Assembly (NCBI GenBank): GCA_902595465.1
Contig: CACJQE010000011.1
Span: 1 to 33,764 of the forward strand
From: an uncultured Pelagibacteraceae bacterium
Lineage (GTDB): Bacteria > Pseudomonadota > Alphaproteobacteria > Pelagibacterales > Pelagibacteraceae
Length of the DNA stretch: 33,764 bases
Direction: 5' to 3'
How positions within the stretch are numbered: the stretch's first letter is position 1; each line of letters starts with the position of its first letter. A program made the position numbers and the translations under genes. The notes under the pieces are model-generated. The model saw only the letters and a program-made list of their open reading frames with translations. It was not told the origin of the DNA and ran no database searches. This document shows positions 7,677 through 16,301 of this stretch, in pieces.

Positions 7677-8096
7677 TTAATCTCCAATAAAATGATGAAT
7701 AATAAGCCTTTTCGTAGAAGCTAACCTATGTTCAAAAAGGTAAATTCCTTGCCAAGTTCCTAACAAAAGTTGTTTGTTTTTTATACTGAGGGATATTTGA
7801 TTGTTAGTTAAAGCAGACTTTATATGAGCTGGCATATCGTCCTTACCTTCTATTGTATGAATATATAATTTATTATCCATTGGAGCAATTTTATCAAAAT
7901 AATTAATTAAATCTGATTGAACATCAGGATCAGCATTTTCTTGAACAATTAAAGATGCACTAGTGTGCTGAATGCTTAAATTTAAAATACCATTATTAAA
8001 ATTATTTTTATTTATCCAGTCTATCGTTTGATCGGTAAATTCATATAATTTTTGACCATTTGTTTTAAGTTCAAGATTAAAAAATTCTTGTCTCAT
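7677..8096 (-). CDS. yjbQ: YjbQ/UPF0047 family protein (secondary thiamine-phosphate synthase type)
   Basis: A 139-residue single-domain protein with the family signatures HTSASLIVQENADPDVQ near the middle, HIKSALTNNQISLSI and the C-terminal GTWQGIYLFEHR. Members form small trimers with conserved His/Glu residues; the E. coli homologue has low thiamine-phosphate synthase activity, but the true role is unsettled. The start codon overlaps the zapE stop as ATGA (8093-8096), a classic translational coupling. It is the last gene of the probable eight-gene minus-strand unit starting at csaA. Confidence 0.88.
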   Translation of the reverse strand: MRQEFFNLELKTNGQKLYEFTDQTIDWINKNNFNNGILNLSIQHTSASLIVQENADPDVQSDLINYFDKIAPMDNKLYIHTIEGKDDMPAHIKSALTNNQISLSIKNKQLLLGTWQGIYLFEHRLASTKRLIIHHFIGD

Positions 8097-9148
8097 AAAT
8101 GCTTTTTAGATGTTAGTTCATATAATCGGCTAATGGTTCGCTTAAATGGTTTTTCCAATAATCTTGATGATGTGAGTTTATCAATATTTTGTTCTGCACT
8201 AATGGCCATAGGTATATTTTGATCATACACGATATCTAAAAAAGTAATAAATCTTTGTTGTTGATTCGAATTTAAATCATTAAATGCTGGCACATTTTCC
8301 ATAACTATAAAAAAACAATTTTTTACTATTTTAATATAATCTTCCGATCCTAAATTTTTATCACATACTTCTTTAAAAGTTAATCGAACAATTCCATCAT
8401 AAAAATTTTTTAAAATAAATTTTCTCCCTTTGATGTTTAAAATCTTTTCTTTTAAAATCTTATCTTTAGTCATCACTCTAAATAATTTGTTTATTTTAAA
8501 ATTGTTTTCTTGATTTAAAGGTGAGTAATATCTTTGAGTTTTATTGCCTTTGGACTTTCTATAATCATCATGTATATTTAATTGATATTCAAATGATTGA
8601 TTTTGCATTATTTTTATAAAAGGTTTGAATTGATCTCTTTGCAACCCATCTTTATACAAATTTTCGATTTTTATATTAGAGGTTACAATAATTTTTAAAT
8701 CTTCTTTAAATATTTCATCAAATAATTTTCCAAGTATCATTGCATCTACTATATTTGTAACTTGAAACTCATCAAAATATATTAATTTTGCTTTTGATTT
8801 TAATTTTTTTACAAATTTACTTATTTTATTTTCATCATTTTTACCTTTGGATTGGTGTACAAAATCATGAAAGCTAAGCATAAATTCATTGAAGTGAAGT
8901 TTTAATTTTTTACCCTCAACTAAGTTGAAAAAAAAATCCAATATCATGGTTTTACCCACACCAACATCTCCATAAAGATAAAAGCCTTTTTTATAATTTT
9001 TTTTTGATAAAATTTTTGAGATAAATGATTTGTAGTTTAATTTATAATATTCTTCTAATGTTTTTATGAGTTTTATCTGATACGAATTAACGTCTAAATT
9101 TTTCTTTTTGCAGTAAAGTTTAAATTCTTTAACAAAACTTTTTTGCAT
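8093..9148 (-). CDS. zapE: AFG1/ZapE-family ATPase
   Basis: A 351-residue P-loop ATPase of the AFG1-like family. Walker A is GDVGVGKT at residues 60-67 and Walker B is LIYFDE at 122-127, followed by QVTNIVDAMILGKLF, then the sensor stretch IIVTSNIKIENLY, all at the spacing typical of ZapE. In E. coli ZapE associates with the Z-ring under stress; the mitochondrial homologue works in protein quality control. The family is usually 350-390 residues, so this is near the short end but intact. The start overlaps the upstream stop by one base (TAATG), and its own stop overlaps yjbQ as ATGA. Confidence 0.9.
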   Translation of the reverse strand: MQKSFVKEFKLYCKKKNLDVNSYQIKLIKTLEEYYKLNYKSFISKILSKKNYKKGFYLYGDVGVGKTMILDFFFNLVEGKKLKLHFNEFMLSFHDFVHQSKGKNDENKISKFVKKLKSKAKLIYFDEFQVTNIVDAMILGKLFDEIFKEDLKIIVTSNIKIENLYKDGLQRDQFKPFIKIMQNQSFEYQLNIHDDYRKSKGNKTQRYYSPLNQENNFKINKLFRVMTKDKILKEKILNIKGRKFILKNFYDGIVRLTFKEVCDKNLGSEDYIKIVKNCFFIVMENVPAFNDLNSNQQQRFITFLDIVYDQNIPMAISAEQNIDKLTSSRLLEKPFKRTISRLYELTSKKHL

Positions 9149-9579
9149 TAATTCTTTTTTGAATTAAAATCGATACCATATTCTGATCTTGGTCCTTTTC
9201 TTAATCCAAAAGGTCCAGAGATAAAAATTGTCATTGGCCTTGTTCTTGGCTCAAGGTCTACTCTATGATATGCATTGGCTGATCTAAATCCAATATATCC
9301 AGGTTTTCTCCAGAACTTGCCTTTTTTAGTAGTTTCCCAATAACCGTCTCTCAAAATTATTGTAATATAAGGGAATAGATGATTATGAACTCCATCCCCA
9401 TGATCGTCATCCAACATTTCATGAATTAATATATTAAATGGAAACCATTTTGGTCTATTCCTAAATAATAAATAATATCTATTCATCCATGGTTTGGCTT
9501 CATTAAATTTTGGGTGAGACGGCCCCCTATCTAAAACTACCTTTTTTCTTCCAATTTTTTCTAAAAATTTTAATAACAT
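9148..9579 (-). CDS. Cupin-like conserved protein in the bamB-zapE interval
   Basis: A 143-residue soluble protein. I do not recognise a named family, but a beta-barrel cupin-like fold is suggested: a His pair at 65 and 67 in GDGVHNHLFPYITIILRDG, then Glu82, and a later His105 in RSANAYHRVDLEP. These resemble the metal ligands of cupin motifs 1 and 2. The middle is rich in aromatic and charged residues; there is no signal peptide. Both ends share one base with neighbours (TAATG junctions with bamB and zapE), so it is tightly coupled in the operon. An iron- or zinc-dependent oxygenase or a non-enzymatic cupin are both possible; the role is unknown. Confidence 0.7.
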   Translation of the reverse strand: MLLKFLEKIGRKKVVLDRGPSHPKFNEAKPWMNRYYLLFRNRPKWFPFNILIHEMLDDDHGDGVHNHLFPYITIILRDGYWETTKKGKFWRKPGYIGFRSANAYHRVDLEPRTRPMTIFISGPFGLRKGPRSEYGIDFNSKKN

Positions 9580-10847
9580 TAATTTGATCTTATAATTCCA
9601 TTATTTTTAATTAAAAAAATATTAGCATTATTAATAAATGGCCTCGATATTTTTTCATTATTAAATTTAATTACTTTCTCTGTTTCAGAATTAATTAAAT
9701 TAATAATCAAAATTCGTCCATTATTGGTAGACAAATAAATTTTATTTTTAGCAATAACAAAACCTACTGGAGTAATTTTCTCTCTTTTTTTAAATGTTGA
9801 GAAAACATCAGTGATCCTGATTATATTTCCAGTCTCAGTATCAATTACAAATAAATATCCTTCCTCAGAAATATTAAAAATATAATTTTCAGAAACCGTA
9901 GGCTTTAAACTGGAATTTACAGTTTGTTTCCATTTTACTATGCCAGTTCTTGTGTCAATTGAGAATAACTCATTTTTATTATTTGAAAAATATATTGTTT
10001 CATTATTTAAAATCATTTCTGAATTTTTTAGACTAAATGCATTTAAGAATATTTCGTTACTCTGAGTAGGTGTTTGCCAAACTAAACTCCCATCATTAAT
10101 ATTTAATGCTGTAAGATCACCTAAATTATTAAGTGAATAAACAATGTCATCTTTAATAATAACAGATAATTTTTTTTGAGATTTAATGAATGTGTTTTCT
10201 GTTTTAAAATTCCATAGTTCATTTCCATCTACTATTGAAAAACATCTGACTACATTATCAAAATCAACAGTGACAAATTTATCATTTTTTATAGCAATAT
10301 TTGAATTAAATGGAGATAGACTGTCCTTCTTCCAGTTTAGTTCCCCATTATCTAAATTTAAAGAAAAAATATTTGAAAGAGTATCAACAGCAATAATTTT
10401 ATTATCTATATAATTAAAATATAATATTGGATTAAGTTTTCTCTCTTTCTTTGAGTAATGATTTACTTTCCACAAAGTTTCAAAATTTTCATTAATTCTG
10501 AATATTGTGCCTTTGTTATCAAAATAAATAAGATCATTTTTTTTGATAAATAAAATATCTGTGTCGATTGAATTAAACTGTCTAATCTTTGAAAATTTAA
10601 ACGTTTTCTTTTTTTCAAATGTTGGCTCAAAGTTTATATTTCCATTATTATTTGTATTATTATTTATAAAACTATTATCTTTAACAAATTTAGATAGATT
10701 TATTTGTATATTGGGATTTAATTGTTGTTGAATTGGTTTAATTTCTTCAAACAAAATTTTAGAATTAGTATTTTCTACAGATTTATCACTTTGACCACAA
10801 CTTGATAATAAAAGTAAAAAGACGAAATATAATACTATCCTACTCAC
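9579..10847 (-). CDS. bamB: BamB-like outer-membrane lipoprotein (beta-propeller)
   Basis: A 422-residue lipoprotein. The N-terminal signal ends in a lipobox LLSSC with Cys17 as the lipidation site, and the rest is a run of repeated PQQ-type beta-propeller blades, seen as recurring phrases such as DNGELNWKKD, VDGNELWNFK, NDGSLVWQTP, RTGIVKWKQT and DTETGNIIRI. BamB helps BamA fold proteins into the outer membrane. The start is GTG at 10847, inside the last codons of the upstream TPR gene (8-base overlap GTGAGTAG). In many proteobacteria the order is yfgM-bamB-der; here der does not follow, and a cupin-like gene does. Propeller region is AT-rich and Asn-rich like its neighbours. Confidence 0.88.
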   Translation of the reverse strand: MSRIVLYFVFLLLLSSCGQSDKSVENTNSKILFEEIKPIQQQLNPNIQINLSKFVKDNSFINNNTNNNGNINFEPTFEKKKTFKFSKIRQFNSIDTDILFIKKNDLIYFDNKGTIFRINENFETLWKVNHYSKKERKLNPILYFNYIDNKIIAVDTLSNIFSLNLDNGELNWKKDSLSPFNSNIAIKNDKFVTVDFDNVVRCFSIVDGNELWNFKTENTFIKSQKKLSVIIKDDIVYSLNNLGDLTALNINDGSLVWQTPTQSNEIFLNAFSLKNSEMILNNETIYFSNNKNELFSIDTRTGIVKWKQTVNSSLKPTVSENYIFNISEEGYLFVIDTETGNIIRITDVFSTFKKREKITPVGFVIAKNKIYLSTNNGRILIINLINSETEKVIKFNNEKISRPFINNANIFLIKNNGIIRSN

Positions 10848-11484
10848 TGAAACTAGATCTTAGCCTTTTTTGAGCTTTGGCTTTTATTTTAGAGTTATTA
10901 TTTTCAAGACTAACTATTTGCTCAAAAAATTCTTTAGATTTTTGCATTTGATTTTTTGATAAATAATATTCTGCCATAATATAAAGGCTATGTGGTTTCC
11001 ATATACTATCTGCTTTAATTAAAGGATTAAAAATAGCTAACAATTCATTTTCATCAGAAAAATCTGAGTTATATAGGCCTTTTTTAAAGATTGTTAGCTC
11101 TTTAAACTTTTTATCCAAGCCAATATCATTAATTAAAATATCAAAATAATTGTTAATTTCATCTTTTGAATTTATCAAATCGTTATCTAGCAAAAAATAA
11201 AAAGCTAGAGGAGAATATGTTTTGTCTTTAGCATTAATCACCTCTTTAAGATCTGGGATCACATTATATTTATTATCAGCCTCATATCTTATTACAGCTA
11301 AATCGTATTTATCAGCTAATTTTTCTCTTTTGCTAGATTGATATTCTTCAAAAGAAAAGTAGCCAATTAAAGCTAAAATAATTATTACTAATATCGAAAT
11401 TAAAGAATTTTTATTATTTATGAAAAAGTTTTTAATTTTTTCATTACGTGTTTGGGTATTTATTATTTCAATATCTTCATCCAT
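10840..11484 (-). CDS. YfgM-like membrane-anchored TPR protein
   Basis: A 214-residue protein with a short cytoplasmic N-terminus, one transmembrane segment at about residues 27-46 (SLISILVIIILALIGYFSF) and a helical periplasmic domain with TPR-like repeats, clearest in LYIMAEYYLSKNQMQKSKEFFEQIV. This layout and the gene directly upstream of bamB match YfgM, an ancillary periplasmic chaperone of the SecYEG translocon. Sequence similarity is low by eye, so the name is mostly from architecture and synteny. Its ATG shares one base with the acnA stop (TAATG), and its TAG lies inside the start of bamB. Confidence 0.75.
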   Translation of the reverse strand: MDEDIEIINTQTRNEKIKNFFINNKNSLISILVIIILALIGYFSFEEYQSSKREKLADKYDLAVIRYEADNKYNVIPDLKEVINAKDKTYSPLAFYFLLDNDLINSKDEINNYFDILINDIGLDKKFKELTIFKKGLYNSDFSDENELLAIFNPLIKADSIWKPHSLYIMAEYYLSKNQMQKSKEFFEQIVSLENNNSKIKAKAQKRLRSSFSE

Positions 11485-14153
11485 TAAATCATGTTCCTAA
11501 GTACATATTGTAAAATTCCACCATTTTTGTAATACTCTAATTCGTTCTTAGTATCTATTCTACTTAACATTTTAATTCTCTTGATGTCTCCAGAGACATA
11601 CTTGATTTCAACATCAACTTCGTCTCTAGGATCTATACCTTTTTCTAAGTCAATAATAGAAAATAGTTCTGAGCCATCTAATTTTAGATTAGTTCTATTT
11701 ATTCCATCTTTAAATTGTAATGGCAGTATACCCATTCCTATAAGATTTGATCTATGAATTCTCTCAAAACTTTCTGCAAAAACAGCTTTTATACCTAAAA
11801 GTTTAGTTCCTTTGGCCGCCCAATCTCTTGAGGAACCAGTTCCATACTCTTTACCACCAATTACAACTAAATCAGTGCCTCTTTTTTTATATTCAACAAC
11901 TGCATCATATACTGGAATTACTTTTTCCTCAGGGTGCAACTTTGTAAAACCACCTTCAGTACCAGGTGCCATTTCATTTCTAATTCTTATATTAGCAAAT
12001 GTCCCTCTCATCATAACCTCATGATTGCCTCTTCTTGCTCCATAGGAATTATAGTCTTTTGGAAGTATTTGATGTTTCATAAAATATTCTCCAGTCGGAC
12101 TATCTTTTTGAATTGATCCAGCAGGTGAAATATGATCAGTAGTAATGCTATCACCTAATATTAATAGTGGTCTTGCATCCTTAATTTCTTTAAATCCTTC
12201 AGGTTTATCAGGAAGATTATCAAAAAATGGAGGTTTTTTTACATATGTTGAATTATCTTCCCAATTATAAATATTGGTTTCTTCTGTTTTAATTTTTTGC
12301 CATTGTTCTGGTCCTTGAGAAACATTTGAGTATCTTTTTATAAACATTTCTGCATTTAACGAATTTCTCAATGTTTCTTCTATTTCTTTGTTAGATGGCC
12401 ATATATCTTTCAAAAAAACATCTTTACCATCTTTATCTTTACCCAAAGGATCCTTATACAAATCAAATCTCATAGTTCCTGCTATTGCATAAGCAACAAC
12501 TAATGGCGGAGACGCTAAATAGTTTGCTTTTATTAGAGGTGAAATCCTTCCTTCAAAGTTTCTGTTTCCAGATAATACTGAAACAGCATAAATATTATTA
12601 TTTTTTATGGAGTCTGATATGTTATCAGCTAATGGACCTGAATTACCAATACAAGTAGTGCATCCATAACCAACTAAATTAAATCCTAACTTATCTAAAT
12701 AAATATTTAGCCCAGCTTTTTCTAGATAATCTGTAACTACTTGAGATCCAGGTGCTAAAGATGTTTTCACCCAGGGCTTAGTCATTAAACCTTTTTCAAT
12801 TGCATTTTTTGCAAGTAAACCTGCTCCAATTAGTACACTTGGATTAGAAGTATTAGTACAAGAAGTGATTGCAGCAATTAAAACATCACCATCAGTTATT
12901 TTAAATTCTTCTTTTTCAACATTATAAATATTTGGTTCTTCTTTTTTAGTAACTTCTGAAAACACTTTTTTAAAATTTGATGATGCATTAGTTAGCAAAA
13001 CTTTATCTTGGGGACGTTTTGGTCCTGAAATAGTCGGTACTATAGTTGACATATCTAAAGAAAGAGTGTCTGTAAATTCTACATCTAAACTTGCCCAAAG
13101 TCCTTGTTCTAGAGCATACTGTTTTACAATTTCTACATTTTGATCATCTCTTCCTGAGAATTTTAAATATTTTAAAGTCTCATCATCTATTGGGAAAAAA
13201 CCACAAGTTGCACCATACTCAGGTGCCATATTTGCTATAGTAGCTCTATCTGCTAAAGTCAGATTTTTTAGTCCTTCACCATAGAATTCAACAAACTTTC
13301 CAACAACTCCTTTGTCTCTCAACATTTTAACTACGGTTAAAACAAGATCAGTTGCTGTTGTACCTTCTGGCATTTTTGATTTCATTTCAAACCCAATAAC
13401 TTCAGGTATTAACATCGAAATAGGTTGACCTAACATTCCAGCTTCAGCTTCAATTCCACCTACACCCCAGCCCAAAACCGATAGACCGTTTACCATAGTT
13501 GTATGACTATCTGTTCCAACTAAAGTATCTGGAAATATATATTCTTCACCTTTATATTTTTCATTCCAAACAACTTTTGAAAGGTATTCCAGATTGACTT
13601 GATGACATATTCCAGTTCCCGGTGGAACTATTCTAAAATTATTGAATGCTTGCTGTCCCCATTTAAGAAAAGAATATCTTTCAGCATTCCGATTAAATTC
13701 AATATCAACATTTTGTTTTAATGAATTTTTGTTTGCAAATTTATCAACTTGTACAGAGTGATCAATTACCAAATCAACTGATGATAATGGATTGATAGTG
13801 CTTGGATCTTTATTTTTTTCTTTTACAGCCTCTCTCATTGCAGCCAAATCTGCAACCGCAGGAATTCCAGTATAATCTTGAAGTAAAACTCTCGCAGGCC
13901 TATATGCAATTTCTGTATTAGAACTTTTAGATTTTAACCAATCTTTAATAGCTTGAATTTGATTTTTATTAACCGTTATATCGTCTTCAAATCTTAACAA
14001 ATTCTCAAGCAAGACCTTCAATGATTTAGGAAGCTTTGATATACCTGCTAAACCATTTTTCTCAGCCTCTTTCAGTGAGTAAAAATTATAACTTTTGCCG
14101 TTAACTGAAATTTTAGTTAACGAATTGAACGAGTTTTTGTCTCCTGGTTTCAT
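11484..14153 (-). CDS. acnA: Aconitate hydratase A
   Basis: An 889-residue aconitase of the AcnA/IRP1 type, catalysing citrate-isocitrate interconversion in the TCA cycle. The three 4Fe-4S cysteines are visible in AAITSCTNTSNPSVLIGAG and YGCTTCIGNSGPL; substrate-binding DTLVGTDSHTTMVNGL and the C-terminal swivel-domain motif YGTGSSRDWAAKGTKLLG are intact. The frame is open upstream to an ATG at 14216, but that would add 21 hydrophobic residues overlapping the lysE-like gene. The ATG at 14151-14153 (MKPGDKNSFN) fits the family N-terminus and lies 2 bases after the upstream stop, so I choose it. A TPR/BamB/ZapE tail on an aconitase operon is unusual. Confidence 0.96.
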   Translation of the reverse strand: MKPGDKNSFNSLTKISVNGKSYNFYSLKEAEKNGLAGISKLPKSLKVLLENLLRFEDDITVNKNQIQAIKDWLKSKSSNTEIAYRPARVLLQDYTGIPAVADLAAMREAVKEKNKDPSTINPLSSVDLVIDHSVQVDKFANKNSLKQNVDIEFNRNAERYSFLKWGQQAFNNFRIVPPGTGICHQVNLEYLSKVVWNEKYKGEEYIFPDTLVGTDSHTTMVNGLSVLGWGVGGIEAEAGMLGQPISMLIPEVIGFEMKSKMPEGTTATDLVLTVVKMLRDKGVVGKFVEFYGEGLKNLTLADRATIANMAPEYGATCGFFPIDDETLKYLKFSGRDDQNVEIVKQYALEQGLWASLDVEFTDTLSLDMSTIVPTISGPKRPQDKVLLTNASSNFKKVFSEVTKKEEPNIYNVEKEEFKITDGDVLIAAITSCTNTSNPSVLIGAGLLAKNAIEKGLMTKPWVKTSLAPGSQVVTDYLEKAGLNIYLDKLGFNLVGYGCTTCIGNSGPLADNISDSIKNNNIYAVSVLSGNRNFEGRISPLIKANYLASPPLVVAYAIAGTMRFDLYKDPLGKDKDGKDVFLKDIWPSNKEIEETLRNSLNAEMFIKRYSNVSQGPEQWQKIKTEETNIYNWEDNSTYVKKPPFFDNLPDKPEGFKEIKDARPLLILGDSITTDHISPAGSIQKDSPTGEYFMKHQILPKDYNSYGARRGNHEVMMRGTFANIRIRNEMAPGTEGGFTKLHPEEKVIPVYDAVVEYKKRGTDLVVIGGKEYGTGSSRDWAAKGTKLLGIKAVFAESFERIHRSNLIGMGILPLQFKDGINRTNLKLDGSELFSIIDLEKGIDPRDEVDVEIKYVSGDIKRIKMLSRIDTKNELEYYKNGGILQYVLRNMI

Positions 14154-14155
14154 AT

Positions 14156-14746
14156 TTAATAATAAAAAGTAGCTATGCAGCCTAATAAAAGCGCTGACAT
14201 AACATAATTGAACCATTTAATAAATTTCTCATTTGTCGCGAATTTTCTCATAAATTTACCAATTAAAGTCCAGAATAAGATACTAAATATAGCAAAGAAA
14301 AAGGCAGAAGTTAGGAGCCAGAAAGAATAAGTAAAAAAGTTATCTCCAGATTCGATATAAGTTGATACTGCAATAATAGCAACGATTACTCCTTTGGGAT
14401 TTAAGAATTGAAAAAGAAATGTTTCTATAAATTTAACAGGTTCTAGTTTTTCTTTTTGATTTGATGATTTAGAAAATGAAATTCTGTAAGCCAAATAAAC
14501 TAAAAATGCAGACCCTGTAAAAACTAAAATCTTTTGAATAATTGGATATAATTTAAAAACATTAATTAGCCCAAAATTTACTAAAGATAGCATTGAGGTA
14601 AAACCAAATATAACACCCAACATTAGAGGTATCGTTTTTTTTACTCCATGATTAAAACCTGAATGAGATGCAACAATATTATTTGGGCCAGGTGAGCAAC
14701 TGGTAACAAAAAAAAATAAACTTAATGATAATAGTTCTGGATGCAT
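14156..14746 (-). CDS. LysE-family amino acid exporter
   Basis: A 196-residue inner-membrane protein with about six hydrophobic segments. The N-terminus LFFFVTSCSPGPNNIVASHSGFNHGVKKTIPLMLGV carries the PGPN motif and following Gly-rich helix characteristic of the LysE/RhtB exporters; FLNPKGVIVAIIAVSTYI is the second family signature. Exported substrate (lysine, homoserine, threonine or other) cannot be inferred. It starts at the base next to the csaA stop and ends 2 bases before acnA. Confidence 0.88.
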   Translation of the reverse strand: MHPELLSLSLFFFVTSCSPGPNNIVASHSGFNHGVKKTIPLMLGVIFGFTSMLSLVNFGLINVFKLYPIIQKILVFTGSAFLVYLAYRISFSKSSNQKEKLEPVKFIETFLFQFLNPKGVIVAIIAVSTYIESGDNFFTYSFWLLTSAFFFAIFSILFWTLIGKFMRKFATNEKFIKWFNYVMSALLLGCIATFYY

Positions 14747-15088
14747 TTAAGCAATTGGTAATCCATTCTCTGCTTCTTGAGAGGGATGAACTAAGGTTAC
14801 TCTACCTTCTGCATCTATGGCTCCGAGAATCAATACTTGTGATACAACTCCTGCAATATTTTTTTCTGCAAAATTACAAACACCAATTACTTGTTTTCCT
14901 TTAAGATTCTCTTCATTGTAATAATGAGTAATTTGAGCTGAAGATTGTTTTATCCCTATCTTTTCTCCAAAATCAACTTCTACAACTAATGAAGGTTTTC
15001 TTGCTTTTTCATTTTTTCTCACAGAAATAATTGTTCCCAATCTAATATCGACTTTATCAAAGTCTTCATACGTAATTTGTTCTTTCAT
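14747..15088 (-). CDS. csaA: CsaA-type tRNA-binding domain protein
   Basis: A 113-residue stand-alone tRNA-binding (EMAP/OB-fold) domain. Conserved segments YEDFDKVDIRLGTI, ARKPSLVVEVDFGE, KQSSAQITHYYNEENLKGKQVIGVCNF and SQVLILGA match CsaA at full length (about 110 residues). CsaA binds tRNA and has been linked to protein export and chaperone activity. It is the first gene of the minus-strand unit running to yjbQ. The predicted -10 ends 6 bases before its ATG, implying a leaderless transcript. Confidence 0.92.
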   Translation of the reverse strand: MKEQITYEDFDKVDIRLGTIISVRKNEKARKPSLVVEVDFGEKIGIKQSSAQITHYYNEENLKGKQVIGVCNFAEKNIAGVVSQVLILGAIDAEGRVTLVHPSQEAENGLPIA

Positions 15089-15104
15089 AAATTTAATATA
15101 TAAT
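15077..15104 (+). promoter_or_regulatory. Predicted promoter of argE (near-leaderless)
   Basis: A perfect TATAAT at 15099-15104 with a weak TTGTTC at 15077-15082 (16-base spacer). The start site would be near 15111, only about 3 bases before the ATG at 15114. The -35 lies inside the csaA coding sequence. Confidence 0.5.
15095..15100 (-). promoter_or_regulatory. Predicted -10 element of csaA (leaderless)
   Basis: On the minus strand TATATT (5 of 6 to consensus) ends 6 bases before the csaA ATG, so transcription would start at the A of ATG. The -35 position 17 bases further upstream is poor. This element overlaps the opposing argE -10. Confidence 0.35.
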
Positions 15105-15113
15105 GATTTGTTA

Positions 15114-16301
15114 ATGAGTACAGAAAATAATCCTGATAAAATTTATAATAATTCGATACGAATATTGACAGATTTGATTGCTTTCAAAACTATTTCTGGA
15201 AACGACAACAATAGTCTCATTAATTATTGTGATGATATTTTAAAAAATTTAGGAGCAACTTCATTTAGAATTTTTGATGGTGATAAAAAAAGAGTAAATC
15301 TTTTTGCTTCTTTAAAATCTAAAAATGGAAATGGTAAAAAACCGATTATTCTTTCAGGTCATACAGATGTAGTCCCAGTTTCAAAAGGCTGGTCTACTGA
15401 TCCATTTGTTGCAACTATAAAAAATGAGAAATTATTTGGGAGAGGTTCATGTGATATGAAAGGCTTTATTGCATGTGCTCTAGCATATGCTCCTGTATTT
15501 AAAGAAAATAATTTAGACAGAGACATTCACTTTTCATTTACATTCGATGAAGAAACCGCATGCATCGGCGCACCATTATTAATAAAAGAATTAAAAAAAA
15601 GAGATATTAAAGACGGAATTTGTATAATTGGTGAACCAACCAATATGAAAATCATTGATGCCCATAAAGGTATGAATGAATATACAATTCACTTTGGAGG
15701 TTTAGCTGGTCATAGTTCTAAACCAGGCCAAGGTGTTAATGCAGTTGAATATGCATCGAGGTATGTAAACAAATTATTAGAAATTAGATCAAAACTAAAA
15801 GATAGAGCACCTAAAGATTGTATATTTAATCCACCATATTCTACATTATCAGTTGGTGGAGTTTCAGGTGGCATAGCTCATAATGTTATCGCTGATAAAT
15901 GTAAAGTTGAATGGGAAACTAGACCGGTAGTCAGAGAAGATGGAGATTTTGTAAATCAAATAATAGACGATTATGTTGATAAAGAATTATTGCCAGAAAT
16001 GAAAAAAGTTTTTTCAGATGCTTATATTAAAAAAGAAATTATAGGTGAAGTAGTTGGATTTAATAGATTGAACGATTCCGAGGCTTGTGAATTTGTTTCT
16101 AGTATAACCGGTGACAATTCAAGAGAAGCTGTTTCATTTGGAACAGAAGCTGGACTCTTTCAAGAAGTTGGTATTAGTACTGTAGTTTGTGGACCAGGTT
16201 CCATTGAACAGGCTCATAAAATTGATGAATATATAGAACTTAGTGAATTAAAGAAATGTCTAGAATTTTTAAAAGGTGTAAAAGATAAATCTATAAATTA
16301 A
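15114..16301 (+). CDS. argE: Acetylornithine deacetylase (M20 family)
   Basis: A 395-residue M20A metallohydrolase. Zinc ligands and catalytic residues are visible: His83 and Asp85 in SGHTDVVPV, Asp114 in GRGSCDMKG, Glu146/Glu147 in FDEET, Glu174 in IIGEPTN, and the late His in SIEQAHKIDEY. It removes acetyl from N2-acetylornithine in arginine synthesis. The SFGTEAGLFQ segment is typical of ArgE rather than DapE. A TTG two codons upstream (15108) would add two residues; the ATG at 15114 follows a perfect -10 and is preferred. Its stop codon overlaps that of the convergent aldehyde dehydrogenase in the palindrome TTAA. A related M20 amidase is the alternative. Confidence 0.88.
   Translation: MSTENNPDKIYNNSIRILTDLIAFKTISGNDNNSLINYCDDILKNLGATSFRIFDGDKKRVNLFASLKSKNGNGKKPIILSGHTDVVPVSKGWSTDPFVATIKNEKLFGRGSCDMKGFIACALAYAPVFKENNLDRDIHFSFTFDEETACIGAPLLIKELKKRDIKDGICIIGEPTNMKIIDAHKGMNEYTIHFGGLAGHSSKPGQGVNAVEYASRYVNKLLEIRSKLKDRAPKDCIFNPPYSTLSVGGVSGGIAHNVIADKCKVEWETRPVVREDGDFVNQIIDDYVDKELLPEMKKVFSDAYIKKEIIGEVVGFNRLNDSEACEFVSSITGDNSREAVSFGTEAGLFQEVGISTVVCGPGSIEQAHKIDEYIELSELKKCLEFLKGVKDKSIN

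Noticed and set aside
14154..14216. Upstream start for aconitase at 14216
   Set aside because: It would add 21 hydrophobic residues foreign to AcnA and overlap the lysE-like gene; the ATG at 14153 fits family and spacing.
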